From Treponema sp. (GTDB lineage Bacteria > Spirochaetota > Spirochaetia > Treponematales > Breznakiellaceae), in contig WRMC01000006.1 in assembly GCA_009777335.1 (NCBI GenBank), positions 59,473 through 123,472 of the forward strand: 64,000 nucleotides of DNA, read 5' to 3'. Within the stretch, counting starts at the first letter, position 1, and each line of letters starts with the position of its first letter. Below, piece after piece: positions 1-8,837 of this stretch. The notes beneath the pieces were generated by a model. It worked only from the letters and a program-made list of their open reading frames with translations, made no database searches and had not been told where the DNA came from. A program made the position numbers and the translations under genes.

Positions 1-22
1 GAATGTCCAATCACCGATTATC

Positions 23-1276
23 ATGTCAACGATTAAGGGGGACCATGCGGCCAACTATGTGACCGACGATGAGTACATCCGCCTTGGCAGCGATGTCACC
101 CCGGGCCCCCAGGCTCCCTTAAAGAAGAGCCAGGTTCTGGAAAAGGCGGGACCCCGGGAGATGATCTACTTTGCTCCCGCCAATGTCCACGCGGGCATCG
201 TCACCTGCGGGGGTCTCTGTCCGGGGCTCAATGACGTGATCCGGGCCCTGGTCCGTAACCTCTGGTACCGCTACGGGGTCCGCCGGATTTCGGGGATCCA
301 GTTTGGCTACCTGGGCTTCCTTCCGGAACACCAGTACGGGGTAAAACCCCTAAGCCCCGAAAATGTGGACACCATCCACAAGCTGGGGGGAACCCTCCTG
401 GGAAGCGCCCGGGGGGGCGGTCAGGAGACCAGCAAGATTGTGGATACCTTGGAACAACTGAACATGAACATGCTTTTCACCATAGGGGGGGACGGGACCC
501 AAAAGGGAGCCCTAGCGGTGGCAGAAGAAATTGAAAGGCGGAAGCTGAAGATCGCCGTGGTGGGGATCCCCAAGACGGTGGATAATGACTTCATCCTTAT
601 CCAGAAGTCCTTTGGCTTTGATACCGCCGTAGACAAGGCGGTGGAAACCATAGATGCGGCCCATACGGAGGCCATCTCGGCCATCAACGGCATAGGGCTG
701 GTAAAACTCATGGGCCGGGAGGCGGGCTTTATCGCCGTCCATACCGCCCTGGCCAGCCATGATGTCAACTTCGTCCTCATCCCCGAGGTGCCCTTCGACC
801 TGGATGGTCCCAACGGCTTTTTGACCCACCTGGAACAGCGGATGGCCCGGCGGAACCATGCGGTCATCGTGGTAGCCGAAGGGGCCATGCAGGACCAGCT
901 CCAGACCGAAAGGAAGCTGGACGCCGGGGGAAACCTCCGGCTGGCGGATGTGGGAACCTACCTAAGGGACCAGATCAACAAGTACTTTGCGGACAAGAAG
1001 ATCGAGATCAACCTAAAGTACATCGATCCCAGTTACATCATCCGCTCGGCCCCCGCCAACCCTGCGGACTCCATCTACTGTGAGCGCCTGGGGAATGCGG
1101 CGGCCCATGCGGCCATGGCGGGGAAGACCAAGTTAATCATAGGCCTGGTGAACAACGAATTTGCCCACCTGCCGATTAACACGGTGGTGGCCCAGCGCAA
1201 CCTGGTGGACCCGGAAGGGAACCTCTGGCGGGATACCCTGGATGCCACCCTCCAGCCTACGCTCATGGTAAATTAA
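23..1276 (+). CDS. pfkA: 6-phosphofructokinase family protein
   Basis: Translation has PFK motifs ([29 protein letters not shown]). The start lies near the window edge, so the true N-terminus is uncertain. Confidence 0.9.
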   Translation: MSTIKGDHAANYVTDDEYIRLGSDVTPGPQAPLKKSQVLEKAGPREMIYFAPANVHAGIVTCGGLCPGLNDVIRALVRNLWYRYGVRRISGIQFGYLGFLPEHQYGVKPLSPENVDTIHKLGGTLLGSARGGGQETSKIVDTLEQLNMNMLFTIGGDGTQKGALAVAEEIERRKLKIAVVGIPKTVDNDFILIQKSFGFDTAVDKAVETIDAAHTEAISAINGIGLVKLMGREAGFIAVHTALASHDVNFVLIPEVPFDLDGPNGFLTHLEQRMARRNHAVIVVAEGAMQDQLQTERKLDAGGNLRLADVGTYLRDQINKYFADKKIEINLKYIDPSYIIRSAPANPADSIYCERLGNAAAHAAMAGKTKLIIGLVNNEFAHLPINTVVAQRNLVDPEGNLWRDTLDATLQPTLMVN

Positions 1277-1354
1277 GCTTTCTTTTTCGAAGAAGCGCTG
1301 TTACTATGGTTACAGATAGGGACGAAAAAAAACGAACAAAATAAGGAGAAGAGA

Positions 1355-2233
1355 ATGAATTTTAAATCTGCAGTGGATACCTACAAGCTGTCCGATGGGA
1401 CCGAAATACCCTGTATAGGTTTCGGCACCTGGCAGACCCCCGACGGAGAGACCGCCGTTAATGCGGTCAAGGCCGCTCTGGAAGCGGGGTACCGGCACAT
1501 AGATGCCGCAGCGGTCTACAACAACGAAACCAGCGTGGGCAAGGCCATCCGGGAAAGCGGCATCCCCCGGAAGGACATTTTTGTGACCAGCAAACTGGCC
1601 AACTCCCGGCGGGGTTACGATTCCACCGTCGAGGGCCTCAACAAGACCCTCAGCGACATGGGCCTCGATTACCTGGACCTCTACCTCATCCATTGGCCCA
1701 ACCCGAAAAACTTCCGGGATAACTGGCAGCACAATAACAGTGAGTCCTGGAGGGCCATGGAAGATCTCGTCAAGGCCGGAAAAATCAAGGCCCTGGGGGT
1801 AAGCAACTTCCACGAACACCACCTGGATGCCCTGATCAAAAACGCCACGATTAAACCCACGGTTAACCAGATCCGCCTCTGCCCCGGTGATACCAAGGAT
1901 GCCATCGTTAAGGCCTCCCGGGACAGGGACATCCTTCTTGAAGCCTACAGCCCCTTTGGAGGAACCGTGGGCGGCATGGGGTCCAACAGCATCCTTAAGG
2001 CCCCCCTGCTCTTGGAGTTGGAGAAGAAGTACTCCAAGTCGTCGGCCCAGATCTCCTTGCGCTGGAGTCTGCAGATGGGCTTCCTGCCCCTGCCCAAGTC
2101 GGTGACCCCCGCCAACATCGTGTCCAATCTGAGTGTCTTCGATTTTGAACTCGCCGAGGAGGACGTAAAGGCCCTGAGTAAGCTGGAAGGCTACCCGGAT
2201 CCCTTCGCCCACCCCGACGAAGCCCCCTTCTAA
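1355..2233 (+). CDS. Aldo/keto reductase (2,5-diketo-D-gluconate reductase-like)
   Basis: AKR motifs GFGTWQT, GYRHIDAAAVYNNE, YLDLYLIHWP, GVSNFHEHHL; upstream aaggag. Confidence 0.92.
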   Translation: MNFKSAVDTYKLSDGTEIPCIGFGTWQTPDGETAVNAVKAALEAGYRHIDAAAVYNNETSVGKAIRESGIPRKDIFVTSKLANSRRGYDSTVEGLNKTLSDMGLDYLDLYLIHWPNPKNFRDNWQHNNSESWRAMEDLVKAGKIKALGVSNFHEHHLDALIKNATIKPTVNQIRLCPGDTKDAIVKASRDRDILLEAYSPFGGTVGGMGSNSILKAPLLLELEKKYSKSSAQISLRWSLQMGFLPLPKSVTPANIVSNLSVFDFELAEEDVKALSKLEGYPDPFAHPDEAPF

Positions 2234-2241
2234 GTAAATAG

Positions 2242-2272
2242 GCCCGGGGCTTTAGGCTCCGGGCTTTTTTTA
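2242..2272 (+). terminator. Rho-independent terminator after the aldo/keto reductase
   Basis: GCCCGGGGC-ttta-GGCTCCGGGC followed by a T7 run. Confidence 0.85.
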
Positions 2273-3376
2273 TATAACTTCGAGATCGTCCCGGCTCCCC
2301 AGGGGCTCGAAGGGCCTATGGGGTTCCCCCTGGTACCAGTAGGCCACCGAGGAGATATCATCCTGGAGGGCCATGAACCTCCGCTCACTCCTCCATCCTA
2401 TGGCCTGCATGAGGGCCCTAAAATCTTTAGTAAAGCGGATGGGGTCGGTGATGTGGAAGCGGTACATGCTATGACGGTTCCCCACGCTGTTGGGGGGCCG
2501 CTTCTCCCCATACTCTCCCCCGTACATAAGATCCTGGTAACCCATGAAGGGGGCCGAATAATTTTCCTTAAAGCACCAGGCTCCGCCAAAGTAATCTTCG
2601 GTCCCCGTGTGGCAGTAGGAGGGGAACTCCCCGTCCCCGTCTATGAAGGCCTTGAATTCCCCTTCCCCCCACCAGCGGCTGGAGTTCTGCTGCCAGCCCA
2701 TCTGGGTCCCCACATAATGTCCCTCCCCCTCGATGCCGTCTATGATGAGGTAATTCTCCTTGTAGGGGAGGGGATTGGAGCGGCGGAACTTGGCATGGAA
2801 GTAAGCTTCCCTTGGGTCCACCTCCCCCTCTTCCATGGAGATGGCATAGAAGAACTCGACCCTCTCGGGGCTCCGGTTTTCTATGGTCACCTTTGCATGG
2901 CCCCTAAAGGGCATAGGGAGGAAGCAGTTCATTCCCCCCGTGGGGTTGGCATTCATGGGGAGGGAGAGGATCTTCAGGGGCCGGGCAAAGCCGCAGCAGA
3001 AAAAATCCCCCAGGGGGCTCTCGACACTGGGCTCCTCTTCCCCGTCCCAGTAGATTCGGAGGATCAGATCCCGGAAATGGAGATAATTGCAGGTGCACCA
3101 CATATGGGTAAAGCGCCCCGGCCCGCTGATGTCCACAATCCGGGTTTCCTCCCCGGGGGCAAGAAAGATGGCGGGCCGGATCTTCCAGGGGGCCCCCAGG
3201 TCCCGGGCAAACTCACTGGGCCCGGTCCACAGCTGCCCCATCCGGACCACCTCTTCCTGGGGCTCCGATGACTGCCGCGCCATGCCCCCCTTACCCTTCT
3301 CCCCGTAGACGTTCTCCCCGGTGAAGAGTCTTGTTCTGCCCTTACGTAGGGTGCCTAGGGATGATATATCAAACAT
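2270..3376 (-). CDS. DUF2961 / glycoside hydrolase family 172-like protein
   Basis: N-terminal ENVYGEKGKGGMA, GRFTHMWCT, TEDYFGGAWCF, YRFHITDPIRF resemble the DUF2961/GH172 family. Confidence 0.8.
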   Translation of the reverse strand: MFDISSLGTLRKGRTRLFTGENVYGEKGKGGMARQSSEPQEEVVRMGQLWTGPSEFARDLGAPWKIRPAIFLAPGEETRIVDISGPGRFTHMWCTCNYLHFRDLILRIYWDGEEEPSVESPLGDFFCCGFARPLKILSLPMNANPTGGMNCFLPMPFRGHAKVTIENRSPERVEFFYAISMEEGEVDPREAYFHAKFRRSNPLPYKENYLIIDGIEGEGHYVGTQMGWQQNSSRWWGEGEFKAFIDGDGEFPSYCHTGTEDYFGGAWCFKENYSAPFMGYQDLMYGGEYGEKRPPNSVGNRHSMYRFHITDPIRFTKDFRALMQAIGWRSERRFMALQDDISSVAYWYQGEPHRPFEPLGSRDDLEVI

Positions 3377-3463
3377 GGCATACTCCTGTATAGTTGTGGT
3401 TTGTTTTGATTATATACGAATAGTATACCTACCCTAAACACAGAGACGGAAGGGAGGCAGCGG

Positions 3464-4006
3464 ATGGAGTCCAATAGGTTGATCTATGAGAGGCTGGAAC
3501 GAAGGTATAGGCGGCTCTGCCGGGTCCAGAAGGAACTGGAAGACCTGGACCTCAGCCAGGCCCGGGAGGACAAGAAAACCCTGGAAGCCTATGTGCATTC
3601 CCGGATAGATTTTTCCCGGTACCGGAGGATTCCCCTTGAAGACTTTGAGGACTTCTACCTTCCGGGCCTCCAGGACTTTGAGGACCCCTACCTGGTTTCC
3701 GCCTTTGCCCTGGATCGCCGGGAGCTCTCTTCCCTTATAACGAAGAGTTACACCCGTACCGAACCCTGGTACCTTCTTACTATAGAAAGCAACCTGGTCC
3801 TCTCGGTCATGAGAACCCTGGACTGCTCCCTGGACTGGGAACCGCTCGTAGACAAAACCGAAAAAGAAACCCTGGGCCCCTATCTCCATGACTTAGACTT
3901 CACCCATAGTGATGGTGCCATTACTACCCTTAATCTCTCAGACCATGGAGAACTCGTAGCCCACTTCAGGCCTAAAGGTAAGAGCTGGACTGTAGTGGTA
4001 GGATAA
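3464..4006 (+). CDS. Hypothetical protein
   Basis: 180-codon ORF with coding-like composition, followed directly by repeat element A. Confidence 0.6.
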   Translation: MESNRLIYERLERRYRRLCRVQKELEDLDLSQAREDKKTLEAYVHSRIDFSRYRRIPLEDFEDFYLPGLQDFEDPYLVSAFALDRRELSSLITKSYTRTEPWYLLTIESNLVLSVMRTLDCSLDWEPLVDKTEKETLGPYLHDLDFTHSDGAITTLNLSDHGELVAHFRPKGKSWTVVVG

Positions 4007-4012
4007 AATTAT

Positions 4013-4652
4013 CCTAGGTTTGATCTCGCCACTAATTGTATAAAACCACATGAGGGGTGGGTGCCGCTCAGGTCTAGGAATTGAGGTGAACCCGCCTACG
4101 GAGCCCCCGGCACCCAGTTTCTTGTATTCTATCATTGCGTTCAGCTTTCCTCGCACATACTGGATGCCGGAGCTTCTCTCATTATCCCATTCTGCTTTTC
4201 CCGAGGTCTCCTCCGGCGGAGAACCCCCAGATATTCCTAGCCCCAAGCAGCCCCCACCCCTCACGTGTTTGATCACCTAGGTGGCGAGATCAAGTCCAAC
4301 ACCAAGGGTGTCAGTCACTTTTCTGCTATAGCTTACTTGATATTTAAATTGGTACACAAATACCAATTCTTGTTATCAATTTTAGGGTATTTGTACTAAT
4401 TTCAAAAACCCCGGTGACTCACATCTTTGTCAGCAATTTTCATCATTCTTCCTCCCCGATAACACTTGTAGGGTTGATTCTTATAAGGCTCTTCTAAGTC
4501 AAACCACGCATAGTTATCTCAGCTGGAGCAGGAACTTCGTTCCGGGCGAGCCTTTTTTCAGCTCGCCAGGGATGAAGGTTCCTGTCCAGCGTGAGCTGAG
4601 TGTGCTGGGTTGGTCTTAGTCTTAGATATAGGAATGACAAGATCAAACCTAG
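4013..4652 (+). repeat. Composite palindromic element A (alpha module + beta hairpin module)
   Basis: Ends CCTAGGTTTGATCTCGCC (4013) and GACAAGATCAAACCTAG (4636-4652) are inverted repeats. Internal alpha module (4013-4297) is shared with 36708-37010 and the beta module with 37.1-37.4, 39.9-40.2 and 62.5-62.9 kb. Confidence 0.85.
4346..4402. repeat. Small palindromic repeat gamma, copy 1
   Basis: AAATTGGTACACAAATACCAATT...TTTTAGGGTATTTGTACTAATTT; related copies at 35355-35410 and 35417-35471. Confidence 0.85.
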
Positions 4653-4719
4653 CTTCTTTACAGGTCCCGGTAAAGGGATTAAAATTGGAGCATCTACAGA
4701 TAAAAAGAGAGGTGCCGCA

Positions 4720-5811
4720 ATGGCGAAGAAACTCAAGTATGGAATCATAGGCTGCGGCGGCATCGCCATGCAGAAGCATCTTCCTTCGATAAGTACCCTC
4801 GATGATGCGGAGCCCGTGGCTTTCTGCGATCTTGTGGTCTCCAGGGCCGAAAAAGCCAACCAGGATTTTGGGGGAGGGAAGGGGAAGGTCTTTACGGACT
4901 ATCGGGACCTCTTAAAAGAGGATCTCGATGCGGTCTTCGTTCTTACCCCCAACGATTCCCACAGCGAAATTTCCGTGGCGGCCCTGAATGCCCAAAAACA
5001 TGTGATGTGCGAAAAGCCCATGGCGAAAAGCTATGCCGAAGCCAAGGCCATGCTGGCCGCCAGGGATAAAAACAAAAAACTCCTTACCATAGGCTACCAG
5101 GGACGCTATAGGCCCGACTCTCTCTTCCTTAAACAGGAATGTGAGAAGGGCGCCCTGGGGGAGATTTACTTCGCCAAGGCCATAGCCCTCCGCCGCCGGG
5201 CGGTCCCCACCTGGGGGATTTTCCTCAATGCAGAAAAGCAGGGCGGGGGGCCCCTGATAGACATAGGGACCCACTCCCTGGATCTGGCCCTCTTTATGAT
5301 GAACAACTACGAGCCCCATTATGCGGTGGGGACCACCTACCACAAGCTGAACAAGGACAAGAATACCGGCAATGCCTGGGGGGACTGGGACCCCAAGCTC
5401 TTTACCGCCGAAGACTCGGCCTTTGGCTTCATCGTCATGAAAAACGGGGCCACCATCATGTTGGAATCATCCTGGGCCATGAACATCACCTGGGAAAGGG
5501 AAAACGCCTGCGCCCTGGCGGGGACCAAGGGGGGGGCCGAGATGCTCAAGAACGGGGACCTCCTCTTAAACGGGGTGAAGAACGGGAAGCTCTACAACTT
5601 GAGTCCCCTCCTGGGGGCCGGCGGGGTGGCCTACTATGACGGCCGGAACGATAAGCCAGCGGATGTGGAGGCCCGGGTCTTTAGGGATGCCATACGGGGC
5701 AAGGGGAAGCTCTATGTCCAGGCCGAAGAAGCTCTTGCGGTGACCCGGATCCTCGAGGGGATCTACCGCTCCGCCGCCTCGGGAAAACCCCACTACTTTG
5801 ACGAGGAATAG
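4720..5811 (+). CDS. Gfo/Idh/MocA family oxidoreductase
   Basis: MAKKLKYGIIGCGGIAMQKHLP Rossmann start; CEKPMAKS motif; start moved from the ORF-track 4600 to ATG 4720 with upstream agaggtg. Confidence 0.9.
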   Translation: MAKKLKYGIIGCGGIAMQKHLPSISTLDDAEPVAFCDLVVSRAEKANQDFGGGKGKVFTDYRDLLKEDLDAVFVLTPNDSHSEISVAALNAQKHVMCEKPMAKSYAEAKAMLAARDKNKKLLTIGYQGRYRPDSLFLKQECEKGALGEIYFAKAIALRRRAVPTWGIFLNAEKQGGGPLIDIGTHSLDLALFMMNNYEPHYAVGTTYHKLNKDKNTGNAWGDWDPKLFTAEDSAFGFIVMKNGATIMLESSWAMNITWERENACALAGTKGGAEMLKNGDLLLNGVKNGKLYNLSPLLGAGGVAYYDGRNDKPADVEARVFRDAIRGKGKLYVQAEEALAVTRILEGIYRSAASGKPHYFDEE

Positions 5812-6391
5812 CTTAAGCCTAAAATCAGAATTTGAACGGAAGGGGATCCATGTGCTCATCGCCCTGGTTCCCCCCCTGGCCTCCCTGGATTATGCCTTGA
5901 CGATCCTCCTCCTCATGGGGGGCCTTGTGGTCTACTCCGCCGCCGAGGGGATCCGGTACCTGGGCTTCTCGGTGCCCCTTATCTCGGGGGTAACCTCCCG
6001 GGTCCTCCGGGATAGGGAACGGGGGCACTACGCCCTGGGCCCGGTGACCCTGGGTCTGGGGGCCCTTTTAACCCTCATCCTCTTTCCCTTCCCCATAGCC
6101 CAGGCGGCCCTCCTGGTCCTGGCCTTTGGAGACTCGGCGGCCAGCATAGTCGGAAACCTCTGGGGCCGCCTTCGCCCCCCCTTCCTGGGTGGAAAAAGCC
6201 TGGAGGGTACCCTGGCTGCTACGGCCCTCTCTGCCGCCCTGACCTACTGGGTTCTCGCGGACTGGCGGGCCGCCCTGGTCATGGGTCTGGGGGCCCTCCT
6301 TTCGGACCTCCTCCCCCTGGGGGATTTTGATAACCTGGTCCTGCCCCTCCTATCGGGCCTGGGGGCCTCTCTGCTTATGGGTCTTGCATAA
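5798..6391 (+). CDS. Integral membrane cytidylyltransferase / dolichol (phytol) kinase-like protein
   Basis: LKSEFERKGIHVLIALVPPL, AFGDSAASIVGNLWG, GKSLEGTLA motifs. Confidence 0.75.
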   Translation: MTRNSLSLKSEFERKGIHVLIALVPPLASLDYALTILLLMGGLVVYSAAEGIRYLGFSVPLISGVTSRVLRDRERGHYALGPVTLGLGALLTLILFPFPIAQAALLVLAFGDSAASIVGNLWGRLRPPFLGGKSLEGTLAATALSAALTYWVLADWRAALVMGLGALLSDLLPLGDFDNLVLPLLSGLGASLLMGLA

Positions 6392-6429
6392 ATTTAAATT
6401 AAACTGGTATACCCTAAGAAGGAGCAGCT

Positions 6430-7428
6430 ATGGACTTCTTAACCAAGACCCTCTCTAAGGCCAAGGCCCGGCAGAAAAAGCTGGTCCTTACGGCGGGGGA
6501 GGAGCCCGAAACCCTCAGGGCCGCCAAGGTCATTCTCACCGAGCGTCTAGCTTCGGAGGTGATCCTTTTGGGCAAGGAATCGGAGATCCATAAGCAGGCG
6601 GCCCATGAGGGGATAGATCATTCGGATATGACGATCATCAACCCCGAACACTCCGACGATTTTGACGACTATGCGGGGGAATACTACGATCTCCGGAAGA
6701 TCCGGGGTCTTACGGAAGAGCAGGCCCAGATCGATATCCTGAGCCCTCTCCGCTGGGGGGCCATGATGGTCCGCATGGGGGATGCCGATGCGGTCATTGC
6801 AGGGGCCAGGGACAATGCGGTGGATGTCTTCTTCGCCGGGCTTTCTATCATAGGGACGGCCCCCAACATCAGAACCGCCTCTTCCTGTACCATAGTCCTC
6901 ACCGAGGACAGCAGCTGGGGGGCCGACGGGGCCTTCATCTTTTCTGACTGTTCCATAGTGCCCAATCCCCTCCCGGACCAGCTATCGGACATAGCCCAGA
7001 GTGCCGCCCAGACCTGCCGGGATCTCTTTGACCATGAGCCGGTGCTGGCATTTATCTCCCACTCCACCCGGGGATCTAAACGGGATAACAAGGACATAGA
7101 AAAGCTCAGGATCTGCATCGAAATGGTTAAATTCCGGGAGCCAAGCCTTCTGGTAGACGGGGAGATGCAGCTGGGGGTGGCCCTTAATCCCGCCGTAACG
7201 GACATTAAACTGCCCGGCAGCCCCGTCCGGGGTAAGGTGAATACCCTGATCTTCCCCAACATAGATACGGGGAACGTGGCCTACCAGACCGCCCGGCTCT
7301 TTGGGAAGGCCGCCATCTTTGGACCCTTCCTTCAGGGTTTTGCCAAACCCATAGGGTATATTCCCCGGGGTTCGGAGCTAAACTCGGCGGTCATTACCTG
7401 CGCCGCCGCCCTGGCCCGGGCAAAGTAG
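6430..7428 (+). CDS. pta: Phosphate acetyltransferase
   Basis: PTA motifs FISHSTRGS, VDGEMQ, LIFPNIDTGNVAYQ. Confidence 0.93.
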   Translation: MDFLTKTLSKAKARQKKLVLTAGEEPETLRAAKVILTERLASEVILLGKESEIHKQAAHEGIDHSDMTIINPEHSDDFDDYAGEYYDLRKIRGLTEEQAQIDILSPLRWGAMMVRMGDADAVIAGARDNAVDVFFAGLSIIGTAPNIRTASSCTIVLTEDSSWGADGAFIFSDCSIVPNPLPDQLSDIAQSAAQTCRDLFDHEPVLAFISHSTRGSKRDNKDIEKLRICIEMVKFREPSLLVDGEMQLGVALNPAVTDIKLPGSPVRGKVNTLIFPNIDTGNVAYQTARLFGKAAIFGPFLQGFAKPIGYIPRGSELNSAVITCAAALARAK

Positions 7429-7486
7429 GCCCCTCCGCCTGGCCCCCAGTTCCATACGGTTCCCTGTATTTTTATGCAATGGTCCC

Positions 7487-7515
7487 TTGCGTTAATGCTT
7501 TTTTCCTGATACTAT
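7487..7515 (+). promoter_or_regulatory. Predicted sigma70-type promoter of the V-ATPase operon
   Basis: TTGCGT-17 bp-TACTAT, 55 bp upstream of the first operon gene. Confidence 0.55.
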
Positions 7516-7569
7516 AGGAGCTGTAGTAAAAAAACCAATAGTCTAACAGTACACAAAATAGAGGAGCCT

Positions 7570-8187
7570 ATGGAAATCCAGCTGCAAGAACTCATCGATA
7601 AGATTAAAAAAGACGGAATTGAAACCGCCTCCGAAGAAGCGGCGAAGCTAAAGCGGGAAGCCGAGGCAGAAGCGGCCAGAATTGTCTCTGCAGCCCAGAA
7701 AGAAGCGGCAGATATAGTGAATCAGGGCCGGGTCGATGCTGATCGGGTGGAAAAAGCCGGAAAGGCAGCCCTGGAACAGGCCTCCCGGAACCTAATTCTG
7801 GCCTTTAGAGGGGAGGTTGACGCCCTTTTAGAGCGTATCGTGGCCCAAGCGGTGGCTTCTTCCTACAAAGAAGACACCCTTAAGGCGGTTTTACCCGAAA
7901 TTTTCAAGGCCTGGGCCCAAAAAGACGGGGTAGAATCCATAGACCTCCTCCTTTCGGAAGATAATCTTAACTCCCTCAAATCCTGGGCCACCGGAGCCCT
8001 CTCGGAGGAGCTAAAGAAGGGGGTGGAGCTTAGATCGGACCGCAATTTAGGGGCAGGGTTTAGAATCGCCAACAAGGACGGCTCGGCCTACTACGATTTC
8101 TCCGCCGAATCGGTGGCGGTCCTCCTTTCAGCCTACCTGAATCCCCAACTGGCGGAGGTTCTTTCGCTCTCCGCAAAGGGAATATAA
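7570..8187 (+). CDS. atpE: V-type ATP synthase subunit E
   Basis: Coiled-coil EAAKLKREAEAEAARIV N-terminus, first gene of the V-ATPase operon. Confidence 0.85.
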   Translation: MEIQLQELIDKIKKDGIETASEEAAKLKREAEAEAARIVSAAQKEAADIVNQGRVDADRVEKAGKAALEQASRNLILAFRGEVDALLERIVAQAVASSYKEDTLKAVLPEIFKAWAQKDGVESIDLLLSEDNLNSLKSWATGALSEELKKGVELRSDRNLGAGFRIANKDGSAYYDFSAESVAVLLSAYLNPQLAEVLSLSAKGI

Positions 8188-8190
8188 GAG

Positions 8191-8796
8191 GTGGGAGCCT
8201 ACTACTACCTGGGGGCCCAGCTTCCTTACCTGGTCTACGGCCAGGGTCCATCCATGAGCTCCGAAGCTTTCAAGGCCCTGGCCCGGGAGCAGATGAGTTC
8301 CTCCGATGGGGCCCTTCTAGAGGTCTGCACCCTGGATCCGGAACCCCTGGCGGAGGTCCCGGAAGATATGGCCGAAGCAGAAGAGGCGGAACAGCTTCCT
8401 TCCTATGCTAACCTGCCCCCCCGGACCTCCTCTTCCCTCCTTAACTACTGGAGAAAATGGGAAAGACTCCTCAGATTAAACCTGGCCAGGGGCCGGGCCT
8501 TAAAGCTAAAACTGGAGGCCCCCGAGGCCCCCGAATCCCCCCCGGAGATCAGCGCCGCAGTACAGCAGGCCCTAACCATAGAATCCCCCCTGGATGCGGA
8601 ACTCTACCTGGACAAGGCCCGCTGGGATGCCATAGATAGCTTTCTGGGGAACGATATTTTCAGCGAAAACGCCATCTACGGCTATTTATTGAAGCTGCTC
8701 TTAATGGAACGAAGGGCCTCTTTTGACGCCGAACAGGGATACAAGGAATACGAAGGGCTTTATGCCGCCATACTGGGGTCTAAGAACCTCAGTTAG
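8191..8796 (+). CDS. DUF2764-like V-ATPase operon protein
   Basis: YYYLGAQLPYLVYGQ N-terminus; spirochaete V-ATPase operon position between E and A. Confidence 0.75.
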   Translation: MGAYYYLGAQLPYLVYGQGPSMSSEAFKALAREQMSSSDGALLEVCTLDPEPLAEVPEDMAEAEEAEQLPSYANLPPRTSSSLLNYWRKWERLLRLNLARGRALKLKLEAPEAPESPPEISAAVQQALTIESPLDAELYLDKARWDAIDSFLGNDIFSENAIYGYLLKLLLMERRASFDAEQGYKEYEGLYAAILGSKNLS

Positions 8797-8837
8797 ATTT
8801 TTTACATTATAGATCGAAAAGTCTATGGAGAAGTAAC

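Noticed and set aside
1310-2212. 300-aa antisense ORF opposite the aldo/keto reductase
   Set aside because: The sense-strand protein is clearly recognised; the antisense translation is Gly/Val/Asp-rich and has no family resemblance.
2318-3271. 317-aa ORF opposite the GH172-like gene
   Set aside because: Pro/Gly-rich shadow of the recognised minus-strand gene.
3938-4280. Small ORFs on both strands across the alpha module (112 and 76 aa)
   Set aside because: They follow the palindrome rather than a domain; frame-changing differences from the 36.7 kb copy argue against coding, although a remnant is not fully excluded.
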